A DNA stretch of 64,000 nucleotides from Actinocatenispora sp036503555. GTDB lineage: Bacteria; Actinomycetota; Actinomycetes; Mycobacteriales; Micromonosporaceae. Shown one piece after another: positions 33,871 through 42,381 of this stretch. The notes beneath the pieces are model-generated. The model ran no database searches and had not been told where the DNA came from. It saw only the letters and a program-made list of their open reading frames with translations. Position 1 is the stretch's first letter. The number at the start of each line of letters is the position of its first letter. The DNA is taken from assembly GCA_036503555.1 (NCBI GenBank), contig DASXWQ010000013.1, forward strand, positions 186,001-250,000, in the 5' to 3' direction. The position numbers were made by a program, and so were the translations under genes.

Positions 33871-34203
33871 ATGGAGGAACCGGAGATCGTCGTACGGGCC
33901 GAGCCGGGCACGATCGAGGACCGGCTCCGCGACCCGCTGGAGAAGCAGCTCACGTCCGCGTTGCGCGCCGCGATCCACCGGCTGGCCGACGACGTCGTCG
34001 GTATGGACGTCGCCGAGGTGGTCGACTGGCTCGTCGCCGAGACGCGCGACGGGTTGCACCCGGACATCGCGGCGCGGTTCGAGCCCAGCCGGTACGAGAT
34101 GGCCGCGATCGCGGGGCAGCTCGCCCGGGGCGAGACGCCGACGTTCCAGCCGGCCGACGACGGAGAAGAGGTCCGGGGGCATGGTTCCGGCCCGGCTGGA
34201 TAG
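33871..34203 (+). CDS. Hypothetical protein, 110 aa, acidic
   Basis: A small soluble acidic protein, beginning MEEPEIVVRAEPGTIEDRL with a central helix-rich part (LTSALRAAIHRLADDVVG) and ending in a Gly/Glu tail. I recognise no family. A strong GAGGTGGAGG site precedes ATG 33871. It is co-transcribed with the STAS protein under a SigB-type promoter, so a stress role is plausible. Confidence 0.7.
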   Translation: MEEPEIVVRAEPGTIEDRLRDPLEKQLTSALRAAIHRLADDVVGMDVAEVVDWLVAETRDGLHPDIAARFEPSRYEMAAIAGQLARGETPTFQPADDGEEVRGHGSGPAG

Positions 34204-34236
34204 GCACCGCGCCCCAACAACCCGGGAGGTGACACC

Positions 34237-34995
34237 GTGACGGACGTCGGCACGACCGGTCGCCCCGTCGTACGCATGCCGGCGGAGCTCGCGGCCGGCC
34301 CGTCGGTACGCGTCGAGCAGGTGCCCGGCATCGGCTTTCGCCAGATGTCCGTCGTGGGCGACCTGACGACCGACGAGGCGCCCGCCCTGCGGCAGATTCT
34401 CAGCACCGTGCTCACGCTGTACCCCCGGGTGGTGCTCGACTGCGCCCGGCTGCGGATCCCGAAGTCCGTGCTGCTGTCGGTGTTCTGCACCGCGCACGAG
34501 CGGGCGGGTGGCTGGCCGCTGAGCCGGCTGGCGCTGTACGGGCTCGACGAGGGATCGGCGCGGTGGTACCGCGACGCGGGGCTGGCCGACCGGGTTCCGT
34601 ACCGGGCGGGCATGGCCGAGGCGGTCGCCGCCCTCGATGAGCGGCCGGCGGTGCTGCGGCGGGGCAGGCTGCTGCTCCCGCCGACACTCGTACCGGACGC
34701 CCGGGAGACGGTCGAGGGGTGCTGGTCGGACTGGTCGCTGCCCGGCGACGTCGCGATCCGGGCCGCACTGGTCGCCGCGGAGCTGGGTCTCGGTGCCGTC
34801 GAGGCGGGCAGCGTACGCGCGCGTCTCGCGGTGGAGTGGCGTCCCGGCGCGGTCGGCCTGGCGCTCACCGAACGGCTGCCCGCCGCGGGGCCGGTCGGCC
34901 CGCTCACCGCCGTCGCCTTGGACGAGCTGGCCGAGAGCTGGTCGAGCCACCCGCACCAGTACGGCCGGCGCACCATCGCGACGATCCCGCTCTGA
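34237..34995 (+). CDS. STAS domain protein with degenerate HATPase-like C-terminus
   Basis: A 252-residue regulator. Residues about 30-130 form a STAS-like domain (FRQMSVVGDLTTDEAPALRQ and PRVVLDCARLRIPKSVLLSV). The C-terminal half has the layout of an anti-sigma-type GHKL ATPase, but the N-box region, VAAELGLGAVEAGSVRARLA, lacks the Asn expected in ELVTNA-type motifs, and no clear G-boxes are visible. So it probably binds partners without phosphorylating them. Starts at GTG 34237 after GGGAGGTG. Confidence 0.78.
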   Translation: MTDVGTTGRPVVRMPAELAAGPSVRVEQVPGIGFRQMSVVGDLTTDEAPALRQILSTVLTLYPRVVLDCARLRIPKSVLLSVFCTAHERAGGWPLSRLALYGLDEGSARWYRDAGLADRVPYRAGMAEAVAALDERPAVLRRGRLLLPPTLVPDARETVEGCWSDWSLPGDVAIRAALVAAELGLGAVEAGSVRARLAVEWRPGAVGLALTERLPAAGPVGPLTAVALDELAESWSSHPHQYGRRTIATIPL

Positions 34996-35001
34996 GCGCA
35001 C

Positions 35002-35037
35002 CGGCCCGGCCCGGATGGGCAACGGCCCGGCCCGGAT
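35002..35037. repeat. Direct repeat in intergenic region
   Basis: CGGCCCGGCCCGGAT occurs at 35002-35016 and 35023-35037, a 21-bp period. It lies just after the STAS gene stop. No function is assigned. Confidence 0.6.
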
Positions 35038-35160
35038 CCCGCCACGGAGCTCCGCGGCCCCGACCCGACGAGCCCTCCTCATTTCTTCCAGCTACCTAGA
35101 AAGCCTATGCGTGCGGTGACCTCGCACCACCGGCACGGACCCGCCCGCGCCGACGCGGCC

Positions 35161-35202
35161 GGTCGCCCCGGCCCGCCCGGCTGGCGGGGGACCGGGGCGA
35201 CC
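35161..35202 (-). terminator. Strong two-stage hairpin terminator
   Basis: GGTCGCCCCGG (35161-35171) pairs perfectly with CCGGGGCGACC (35192-35202), and within the 20-base loop CCCGCC (35172-35177) pairs with GGCGGG (35183-35188). The stop of the large secreted gene is 6 bp away, so this ends that transcript. Confidence 0.75.
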
Positions 35203-35208
35203 GGGCGG

Positions 35209-37734
35209 TCAGGGTACGAGGCGGTGCAGCCGGAAGCCGTCCTGCACGTAGTACAGGTTGCCGAAGCGGTCGGCGGTCAGGCCCTCGACGGTGCCCTGGC
35301 GGAGCAGCGTCGTGCGCATCGTCCGGGGATCGAGACGGAAGACGTACCGACCGTGGATCGTGCCGTAGATCTGCCCGTCCCGCCCGGTGACGAGGAACGC
35401 GTCGTGCGCGTCGATCAGGTCGTCGCCGGGGATGTCCAGCTCGGGGAAGATCCGCTTGTCGGCGACGAACCGCTTGGTCACCGGGTCGTACACGAGGACG
35501 TGGTCCTCGGCGATCATCCACAGCCGGTGGTCCGGCCCGACGGTCAGCCCGAGCACGGTACGCAGGCCGCGGCTGGGCAGCGCGATCCGTTGGCTCGCCC
35601 CGGTCTCCGGGTCGTACGTGAGCAGCACCGCCTCCTGCTGCGACGGCTCGACGCCGAGGCCGCCCCAGATCGAGGTACCGCCGTACACGATCCCGTCGAG
35701 GTACGCGAGGCTCGCCACGGTGCGGTCCTCGGCGATGTTCTTCTGCGTGGTGCAGGCGCCCGTGGCGGGGTCGTAGACGGCGAGCGCGCCGGCGAGCTTG
35801 CCGTACCCGCCCTCGGTGCCGATGACGAGCTTCCCGCCGGCGTTGACCATGCCGTACGGGCGGTCCTGGTCCTGGTCGGTCAGCGAGCAGACCAGCTTCG
35901 GGTTGGTACCGAAGGCCCACGGTTGCGCCGGCCGGTAGGCGTACACCTTCGCGCCGGGGTAGCCGCCGAAGTACATCGTGTCGCCGATGACGGTGGCGCC
36001 CTCGACCTGCGGCACCCCGGCGTACTGGACGTCGGCGTCGGACCGCATCGGGGTGTACACGCCGGTGCCGCCGGACAGGAAGCCGGACGTGTAGATCTTC
36101 CCGTCCGGGCCGAGCAGCGGGCTCTGCAGGTTCGTCGGTGCGGCGGGTGCGCCGGTGCCGATGACCGAGCTGAGCGCGTGGCTGCCGGTGTCGTACCGCA
36201 TGACGGCGGGACCGGCGGCGGTGTTGCCGGCGGCCTCCAGGACGGGTGCCGCGCCGCTGGTGTCGACACTCCACGAGCGGGCGCTGGCCGGCATCCCGGT
36301 CGCCACCTGCGCGGACGTCCCGGCCGCCAGGTCGTAACGCATCAGCCGGCCACCGGTCAGGTAGTAGGTGCCGCCGTCGACCACCGGCGACGCGCCCGGG
36401 TACCGCACGCTGGGGATGTCGGTGACCTTCGTGGCGCTGACGGTACCGCCGGACACGGTCACCTTCAGGATCAGCAGGTGGCCGTCGCCGGTGTTCGACA
36501 GGTTCGCGAAGACGTACCCGCCGCCGGCCGCCACGGAGTAGCTGAACTCCTCGCTGGCGTACTCGGCGGGGAGGATGTCGGTGCAGTCGGTGCCGCCGCC
36601 GGGGCAGGCCATGAGGTGGGCGTGCGAGCCGATCCCGGCGTACATGACGTCGGTGCTCGCGTCGTACGCGACGCTGCGCACGTACTGCTCGGGCGCGATC
36701 ATTGGCCGGGCGCCGACCTGTCGGAAGCCGTCGGCGGGGGAGTAGCGGAAGGCGCCGCCGGACGGGTAGCCGCCGCCGTACACGCTGCCGTCCGGGCCTG
36801 CGGTCACGTCCCACACGAACGTGTCGTTCGCGATGGGGCTGCCCAGGTCCTCGACGCTGGTCGCGCCGGGCGTGTACCGGTAGAGCCGGCCGTTCTTCGT
36901 GGCGTCGTCGAAGTTGTAGCTGCCGACGTAGATCGACCCGTCGGTGGCGGTGGTGGCGTTCCAGGCGCCGGTGGCGCCGGGCAGCGGCAGGTCGACGGCG
37001 ATCGTCCCGGTGGCGGCGGTGATGCCCACCAGGTGCGCGTCCCAGTTGCTCGCCCCGGTCACCACCGTGTACGCGGTGCGCGCCCCGGCGCCGTCGACGC
37101 CGAACGTGGTGGCGTTGATCGACGTCTTGCTCACCTGCGGGCCGAGGTCGGTGTCGGTCGCGGTGACCAGCCCGTCGTCGGCGTACGCCGGGGCCTCGGC
37201 GGTGTCGAGCCGCAGCACGAGCCGGGTGGTACCGGCGGGTGCACGACCGGTGGCCGAGACGGTCGACCAGTCCGCGGCGGTCGGCGTGGTGCGCCCGTCG
37301 GTCACGCCGAGGACGTGCCCGTCGGCGCCGGTGAACACGAGCCGCGGCCGTACCGTCGCGCCGGCGCCGGCGACCTGGAGGAACGCGTGGTACGTGGTGC
37401 CGGCGTGGACGGCGACGGGGTCGGCGACGGCGCTGGGCCGGGCGCAGTGTTCGGTCGGGGTGAGGCGGAGGCTGGTGGCGCCGTCGGCGTGCTGGTCGGT
37501 GACGGCGTCGGCCTGGCAGGTCGGATCGGGCTGGGGGAGGTCCTTTCCGGCTTGGCCGAAAGTCCAGCCGTCGAGGCCGGACTCGAAGCTGTGGTTGGCG
37601 ACCAGGACGTCGCCGGTGTTGGTGTCCGCGGCGTACGCGGGGGCCGAGACCGGGACGACCGCAGCCGTCACCGCCAGGACGGCGGCGGCGAGCAGGGGAG
37701 CGGAGCGAGGGGGGCGAGGGGACACGAGCGCCAC
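35209..37734 (-). CDS. Large secreted beta-propeller protein with N-terminal carbohydrate-binding-like domain
   Basis: An 841-residue extracellular protein. The Sec signal peptide ends at PVSAPAYA (about 35). Residues about 40-180 have the jelly-roll pattern NHSFESGLDGWTFGQ typical of CBM4/9-like modules. The remainder is a run of propeller blades with repeating text such as DGSIYVGSYNFDD, DGSVYGGGYPSGGAF, DGKIYTSGFLSGGTG and DGQIYGTIHGRYVFRL. No catalytic motif is recognised; it may bind or cleave polysaccharide. GTG 37734 or GTG 37725 may be the start. Its promoter (TTGACC-N17-TACGGT) overlaps the end of the DUF4239 gene region. Confidence 0.85.
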   Translation of the reverse strand: MALVSPRPPRSAPLLAAAVLAVTAAVVPVSAPAYAADTNTGDVLVANHSFESGLDGWTFGQAGKDLPQPDPTCQADAVTDQHADGATSLRLTPTEHCARPSAVADPVAVHAGTTYHAFLQVAGAGATVRPRLVFTGADGHVLGVTDGRTTPTAADWSTVSATGRAPAGTTRLVLRLDTAEAPAYADDGLVTATDTDLGPQVSKTSINATTFGVDGAGARTAYTVVTGASNWDAHLVGITAATGTIAVDLPLPGATGAWNATTATDGSIYVGSYNFDDATKNGRLYRYTPGATSVEDLGSPIANDTFVWDVTAGPDGSVYGGGYPSGGAFRYSPADGFRQVGARPMIAPEQYVRSVAYDASTDVMYAGIGSHAHLMACPGGGTDCTDILPAEYASEEFSYSVAAGGGYVFANLSNTGDGHLLILKVTVSGGTVSATKVTDIPSVRYPGASPVVDGGTYYLTGGRLMRYDLAAGTSAQVATGMPASARSWSVDTSGAAPVLEAAGNTAAGPAVMRYDTGSHALSSVIGTGAPAAPTNLQSPLLGPDGKIYTSGFLSGGTGVYTPMRSDADVQYAGVPQVEGATVIGDTMYFGGYPGAKVYAYRPAQPWAFGTNPKLVCSLTDQDQDRPYGMVNAGGKLVIGTEGGYGKLAGALAVYDPATGACTTQKNIAEDRTVASLAYLDGIVYGGTSIWGGLGVEPSQQEAVLLTYDPETGASQRIALPSRGLRTVLGLTVGPDHRLWMIAEDHVLVYDPVTKRFVADKRIFPELDIPGDDLIDAHDAFLVTGRDGQIYGTIHGRYVFRLDPRTMRTTLLRQGTVEGLTADRFGNLYYVQDGFRLHRLVP

Positions 37735-37766
37735 CTTTCCGGTGCGTCCGAGTGATTCAGGACGTG

Positions 37767-37795
37767 ACCGTATTGAAGGGCGCGTCGCGGGTCAA
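37767..37795 (-). promoter_or_regulatory. Housekeeping-type promoter of the secreted propeller gene
   Basis: Minus strand: -35 TTGACC (37790-37795), 17-bp spacer, -10 TACGGT (37767-37772), upstream of GTG 37734. This is the best consensus-like promoter in the window and suggests strong expression. Confidence 0.65.
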
Positions 37796-37798
37796 GCC

Positions 37799-38548
37799 TC
37801 AGCCGAAGATCCCCAGTGCGCTCGCCATCGCGGTGGGGCCGAGATCGGTCGCCGGACCGAAGGGGTACTGGAGCTGGAAACACGCGTACAGCAGCAGGCC
37901 GATCGTGCCGACCAGCGAGACCACCATGATCAGATGCGCGGTACGCCCGGGCACACCGAACAGGTACGACAGTGCAACGGTCAGCAGACCGCCGGCGACC
38001 AGGACGAACCACATCATCCCGGACAGGTCCTGCCGGGCCATCGCGAGCCGCTGCTGCCGGTTCTCGAAGACCGTGTTCAGCGACCCGCGCAGCTGGTCGG
38101 CGGTGGTGTCCGAGGCGTCGGCCGGTGGCCGCGCGGTACGCCCGAGCCGGTCGAGGATCCGCTGCCCGTCGCCCGGCACGGCCCGGTGTCCCGACATCGC
38201 CGGCCACTCCACGTCGCGCACCTGCCGGGCGTACGCGCGGCAGTCGGCGCGCACCGCGTCGCGCTGGTCGGCGGGCAGCGCGTCGGCCGCCCAGTACATC
38301 TGGACGAGTCCGTTGGACTCCTGCGCCGCCGCGTCGCGCGCGGCGCCGACGTTCTCCCACTGGGACGTGACGACGAAGCCGACCACGATCGCGTAGAGCA
38401 CGCCGACGATCGCGAAGACCAGGCCGTTGACATCGTTGTTGCGTTCCCGCCGTTCGTGGTCTCCTGCGCGGTACACCAGCAGCAACAGGAGGGCAGATCC
38501 GGCACATGCGGCACCGATCCACAATGTCCCATACAGGTAGACCGACAT
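37799..38548 (-). CDS. DUF4239 (bestrophin-like domain) membrane protein
   Basis: A 249-residue protein with four hydrophobic helices: two at the N-terminus (IGAACAGSALLLLLVYRA and VFAIVGVLYAIVVGFVVTSQ) and two at the C-terminus, with a soluble middle. This matches the DUF4239 family, distantly like bestrophin channels. A perfect AGGAGGT precedes ATG 38548. Function unknown. Confidence 0.9.
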   Translation of the reverse strand: MSVYLYGTLWIGAACAGSALLLLLVYRAGDHERRERNNDVNGLVFAIVGVLYAIVVGFVVTSQWENVGAARDAAAQESNGLVQMYWAADALPADQRDAVRADCRAYARQVRDVEWPAMSGHRAVPGDGQRILDRLGRTARPPADASDTTADQLRGSLNTVFENRQQRLAMARQDLSGMMWFVLVAGGLLTVALSYLFGVPGRTAHLIMVVSLVGTIGLLLYACFQLQYPFGPATDLGPTAMASALGIFG

Positions 38549-38585
38549 GGTTACCTCCTGTCTACGGTTAAAGCACGCATTGTAG

Positions 38586-38591
38586 TATTCT
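38586..38591 (+). promoter_or_regulatory. -10 TATTCT for leaderless start at 38599
   Basis: TATTCT is preceded by TGTAG (extended -10 feel) and lies 7 nt before ATG 38599. The 50-bp space also contains the divergent DUF4239 start. Confidence 0.55.
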
Positions 38592-38598
38592 GCGGTCG

Positions 38599-39705
38599 AT
38601 GATCACGCCGGCCCGCGCCCTCGCCGCCGTCGCCGTCGCCCTCCTGACGGCCACTCCGGCGTACGCCGGCACCGCCCCGGCCGGCGCCCTGCTCACCGTC
38701 GTCAGCGCCGGCCCGCTCGCCCCGAGCGCCCTGGTCAGCACCGATCCGGGCACCGGCGCGGCCACCTCCCGCCGGCTGCCGTACACGCTGACCGTCGCCG
38801 GGTACGACGCGCCGCGTCGCCGGCTGTTCGGCCTCGCCACCGCCGCCCGGGGCCGGCCGCTGCCGGACGGCGCGCACGTCGTCGCGGTCGACGACGGCGG
38901 CGCGAGCCGCGATCTCGGCCCCGTACCGGCCTGGCTCGCCGGCGCGCGGGCCGGCGACGTGGTCGCCGGGCACCTCGTCGTGTTGGTCGGCGCAGCCCTG
39001 GCCACGGTCGCGGTCGCGCCCCGCCCGCACGTGCTGCGGGTACGCACCGTCGGCGTGCTGCCGTTCGGCGACCTCGCCGCCGACGGCATCGGCGGCCTGT
39101 ACGGCGTCGGGCCGGTCGGCACCCTGACCCACCTCGACCCCGACACCGGCGCGGTGCGTCGCACCCGCGTGCCCGGCCTGCCCGCCGGGTACGCCGACGC
39201 GCTCGCCCCCACCGGCCCCAACACCCTGTACGCCTGGCTCCGCGGGCCCGGGCTCCGCCGCACGCTGTGGCGTATTCCGTTGCGCGGCAACGGGTCTGCC
39301 CGCCGAGTCGGCACCGCGTTGGCCGCCTTCGACGCGGACGGCGCCTGGCGCCCCGGTGCCGTGACCCCGCCGCCGCGGCATCCGACACCGACCCCCACAC
39401 CGGCGCACACCGTGCCGGCGACGACTCCGGCGCCGCCCCAGCCGCGCCCGAGCGCGCCGCCGGGCCGAACGCCGGTGCGTACGCCGCCCGCCTCGCCGAG
39501 CCGGTCGCCGAGCAGCCACCCCGCGGTGCCGGCCCCGTCGGTGACCCCGCCGCACCACCACCGGTACGCCTCGGCCGAGCCGGTGGCGTACCGGCCGGCG
39601 CTCGGGCCGGCGCGGCGCCGCTGGATGCTGAACAGCCTGGCGCTGCTGACGATCGCGTCGGTACTCGCGGCGCGGGCGCGCCGGATCCGGGCCGCCCGGC
39701 GCTAG
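38599..39705 (+). CDS. Secreted, membrane-anchored Pro-rich protein
   Basis: A 368-residue exported protein. Signal peptide LAAVAVALLTATPAYAG; residues about 30-255 resemble propeller-like text (VGVLPFGDLAADGIGGLYGV); then a Pro/Thr/Ser-rich linker (about 260-330) and a C-terminal helix LNSLALLTIASVLAARARRI with a basic tail. No LPXTG sorting motif is seen, so anchoring is by the helix. Function unknown; the linker suggests a surface exposed head. Confidence 0.78.
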   Translation: MITPARALAAVAVALLTATPAYAGTAPAGALLTVVSAGPLAPSALVSTDPGTGAATSRRLPYTLTVAGYDAPRRRLFGLATAARGRPLPDGAHVVAVDDGGASRDLGPVPAWLAGARAGDVVAGHLVVLVGAALATVAVAPRPHVLRVRTVGVLPFGDLAADGIGGLYGVGPVGTLTHLDPDTGAVRRTRVPGLPAGYADALAPTGPNTLYAWLRGPGLRRTLWRIPLRGNGSARRVGTALAAFDADGAWRPGAVTPPPRHPTPTPTPAHTVPATTPAPPQPRPSAPPGRTPVRTPPASPSRSPSSHPAVPAPSVTPPHHHRYASAEPVAYRPALGPARRRWMLNSLALLTIASVLAARARRIRAARR

Positions 39706-39714
39706 GGTCGTCCG

Positions 39715-40335
39715 ATGGCCGATCGCGCGGCACGACTCCGGCGGTACTGGGACCGGCACGCCGACACGTACGACGTGCAGATGGCGCGGATCGAGCAGCG
39801 GTTCTTCGGCGACGCCCGCGAGTGGGTGTGCGGCCGGGCGCGCGGATCGGTGCTGGAGGTGGCCGTCGGTACCGGACGCAACCTGGCGCACTATCCGCCC
39901 GGCGTACGGCTGACCGGGGTCGACTTCAGCACGGGGATGCTGGCGCTGGCCCGGCGGCGCGCGGCGGGGCTCGGCCGGCCGGTCGCGCTGGCGGTCGCCG
40001 ACGCGCACACGCTGCCGTTCGCCGACGGCGTGTTTGACACGGTGCTCGCGACGTTCTCGCTGTGCGCGGTCGCCGACGACCGGCGCGCGGTCGGCGAGAT
40101 GGTCCGGGTGCTGCGGCCCGGCGGCCGGCTGCTGCTCGCCGACCACGTGGCGGGGACGGGCCGGCTGACCCGCGCGGTGCAGGCGCTGATCGAGCTGGGC
40201 AGCGTACCGGTCGGCGGCGAGCACTTCCGGCGCCGCCCGATCCGGCACGTACGCGCCGCCGGGCTCACCGTCACCGACCACGACCGGTACCGGTTCGGGG
40301 CGGTGGAGCGGCTGGCCGCGGACAAGCCGGAATGA
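39715..40335 (+). CDS. Class I SAM-dependent methyltransferase (UbiE-like)
   Basis: A 206-residue methyltransferase. SAM motif VLEVAVGTGRNLAHYPPGVR (about 48-67), LTGVDFSTGMLALARRRA, and FDTVLATFSLCAVADDRRAV with VLRPGGRLLLADHVAGTG. ATG 39715 lies 6 nt after TAGGGT (39703-39708); the TAG of this hexamer is also the stop codon of the preceding gene. A leaderless mRNA is likely. Substrate unknown. Confidence 0.9.
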   Translation: MADRAARLRRYWDRHADTYDVQMARIEQRFFGDAREWVCGRARGSVLEVAVGTGRNLAHYPPGVRLTGVDFSTGMLALARRRAAGLGRPVALAVADAHTLPFADGVFDTVLATFSLCAVADDRRAVGEMVRVLRPGGRLLLADHVAGTGRLTRAVQALIELGSVPVGGEHFRRRPIRHVRAAGLTVTDHDRYRFGAVERLAADKPE

Positions 40336-40363
40336 TCACCGCCCCGGACGGGTTGGCCCAGGT

Positions 40364-41134
40364 ATGCGCCTGTTCGGTGGACGCCCCCGCGCGGGGCTGA
40401 TGCGGTTGGACGACGCGCTGTCCGCGCTGGGGCCGGACGGCACGATGGAGCGTCGGGTCACCGACGTACCGCTGTCGAAGGTGGTGGGCACGGTCGACCG
40501 GCCGTACGACTTCGACGCGGAGTTCCGTCTGGTCAACGACCAGTTGCGGAGCCGGTGGCGGCGCGTTGCCGACGCCATGACGGCCGGGGTGGAGCCGCCG
40601 CCGGTCGACCTGGTGCAGCTCGGCGAGCTGTACTTCGTGGCCGACGGGCACCACCGCGTGTCGGTGGCCCGCGAGCTGGGCCGGCTGGTCGTGACGGCGC
40701 GGGTGCAGCGGATCTGCACCGTCGCGTACGGGATGGCGTGCCTGCGGGCCGTGCACCTGCCGAGCAAGCAGGCGGAGCTGGAGTTCCTGCGCCAGGTGCC
40801 GCTGCCGGAGCAGGTCCGGACGGACCTGTGGCTGGACACCCCGGCGGAGTGGATGCGGCTGGCGGACGCGGCGCGGTCGTGGGCGCTGGAGCGTACGCTC
40901 GCCGGCCACGCGCCGGCCGACCGGCACGAGCTGGCCGCGTCCTGGTGGGCGGAGGAGGTGGCGCCGGTGCTGGACCGGTTGCGCGCCGCGGGCCACGGCC
41001 TGGACCTGCGTGACGTCCAGCTCTACGCGACGGCCCTGGCCGTACGTGACGGGCTGGGTGCCTCGGAGTGGCCGGCGGACGTGTCGACCGCGTGGCCGGC
41101 GCCCGAGCGTCGGCGTTCCATCCTGACCAGGTGA
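40364..41134 (+). CDS. ParB-like N-terminal-domain protein
   Basis: A 256-residue protein. The central segment VDLVQLGELYFVADGHHRVS (about 75-94), with the DGHHR nucleotide-binding motif, is the ParB/Srx-like fold known from partition proteins and CTP-binding relatives. It lacks the C-terminal dimerisation domain of true ParB and is far from any parA. The remainder (QAELEFLRQVPLPEQVRTDL) is uncharacterised. It is probably a stand-alone member of unknown role. Confidence 0.78.
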   Translation: MRLFGGRPRAGLMRLDDALSALGPDGTMERRVTDVPLSKVVGTVDRPYDFDAEFRLVNDQLRSRWRRVADAMTAGVEPPPVDLVQLGELYFVADGHHRVSVARELGRLVVTARVQRICTVAYGMACLRAVHLPSKQAELEFLRQVPLPEQVRTDLWLDTPAEWMRLADAARSWALERTLAGHAPADRHELAASWWAEEVAPVLDRLRAAGHGLDLRDVQLYATALAVRDGLGASEWPADVSTAWPAPERRRSILTR

Positions 41135-41163
41135 TTCGCCCCGGTGATCTTCGACGTGGCTAA

Positions 41164-41180
41164 TTGCACATAGCTTGCAA
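41164..41180. promoter_or_regulatory. Nur-type nickel operator
   Basis: TTGCAC-ATAGC-TTGCAA matches the Streptomyces coelicolor Nur consensus tTGCaa-N5-ttGCAA at 11 of 12 defined positions. It overlaps a -35-like TTGCAA (41175-41180), 18 bp from TAGGGT (41199-41204), so a nickel-bound repressor would block the promoter of the nickel permease. Confidence 0.8.
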
Positions 41181-41251
41181 GAACGGTCGGCGGAGCTTTA
41201 GGGTCGGCTCGTGCCGTCATCACAGATGTGCCCGCCGCGCGGGGTGAAGCC

Positions 41252-42370
41252 ATGACCCGACTGTCCGCCACCGTCCAGGCGGCACCCCGCCGCCGTCTCA
41301 GCTCCGGCGAGTGGCGCCGCATCGGCGGCATGGGCCTGTTCGTCCTCGTCCTGCACGTCGTCGGCTGGGTCACCCTGATCACGCTGGTTGCGCCCGCGCA
41401 CTACCGCGTCGGCGGTCAGATCTTCGGGATCGGTCTCGGCGTCACGGCGTACACGCTGGGGATGCGGCACGCGTTCGACGCCGACCACATCGCCGCGATC
41501 GACAACACCACCCGCAAGCTGATGTCCGACGGGCAGCGTCCGGTGTCGGTCGGGTTCTGGTTCTCGCTCGGCCACTCGTCGATCGTGTTCGGGCTGTGCG
41601 CGCTGCTGTCCGTCGGCGTACGCTCGCTGGCCGGCCAGGTGGAGCACGACTCGTCCACGTTGCAGCAGGTCACCGGCCTGATCGGGACGCTGGTGTCGGG
41701 CACGTTCCTGATGGTCATCGCGATCCTCAACCTGGTCGTGCTGCGCGGCATCGCCTCGGTGTTCCGCCGGATGCGCCGCGGCGACTACGACGAGGCGGCG
41801 CTGGAGGAGCAGCTCGCCAAGCGCGGGCTGATGAACCGGATCCTCGGCGGCGCGACGAAGGCCGTCCGCAAGCCCTGGCACATGTACCCGGTGGGTCTGC
41901 TGTTCGGCCTCGGCTTCGACACCGCGACCGAGGTGTCACTGCTGGTCCTGGCCGGCGGTGCCGCCGCGTTCAGCCTGCCCTGGTACGCGATCCTGGTGCT
42001 GCCCGTGCTGTTCGCCGCGGGCATGTCGCTGCTGGACTCGATCGACGGCTCGTTCATGAACTTCGCGTACGGCTGGGCGTTCGCCAAGCCCGTCCGGAAG
42101 GTCTACTACAACCTGACGATCACCGCGCTGTCCGTGGCGGTGGCGCTGATCATCGGCGCGATCGAGCTGATCTCCGTACTGACCGAGAAGCTCGACATCA
42201 CCCGCGGCCCGCTGCCCTGGATCGCCGGCCTCGACCTCAACTACGTCGGCTTCGCGATCGTCGGCCTGTTCGTCCTGACCTGGGCGGTCGCGCTGGCGGT
42301 GTGGCGGTTCGGCCGGATCGAGCAGCGCTGGAACGACCGGCTGCGCACCGACCCGGCCGCCGACGACTGA
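41252..42370 (+). CDS. Nickel/cobalt permease (NiCoT, HoxN/NixA family)
   Basis: A 372-residue membrane transporter that brings Ni2+ (or Co2+) in. It has the diagnostic NiCoT signature RHAFDADHIAAIDNTTR (about 79-95, HX4DH core) and the GFWFSLGHSSIVF stretch, plus LGFDTATEVSLL. About eight helices are visible. ATG 41252 follows GGGGTGAA. The Nur-type operator upstream argues for nickel. No nickel enzyme gene is seen in the window. Confidence 0.94.
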   Translation: MTRLSATVQAAPRRRLSSGEWRRIGGMGLFVLVLHVVGWVTLITLVAPAHYRVGGQIFGIGLGVTAYTLGMRHAFDADHIAAIDNTTRKLMSDGQRPVSVGFWFSLGHSSIVFGLCALLSVGVRSLAGQVEHDSSTLQQVTGLIGTLVSGTFLMVIAILNLVVLRGIASVFRRMRRGDYDEAALEEQLAKRGLMNRILGGATKAVRKPWHMYPVGLLFGLGFDTATEVSLLVLAGGAAAFSLPWYAILVLPVLFAAGMSLLDSIDGSFMNFAYGWAFAKPVRKVYYNLTITALSVAVALIIGAIELISVLTEKLDITRGPLPWIAGLDLNYVGFAIVGLFVLTWAVALAVWRFGRIEQRWNDRLRTDPAADD

Positions 42371-42381
42371 GAGGCCCTCAC

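Noticed and set aside
40364..41134. Chromosome or plasmid partition ParB
   Set aside because: Has the DGHHR motif, but no parA, no parS-like site (GTTTCACGTGAAAC) and no ParB C-terminal domain were seen.
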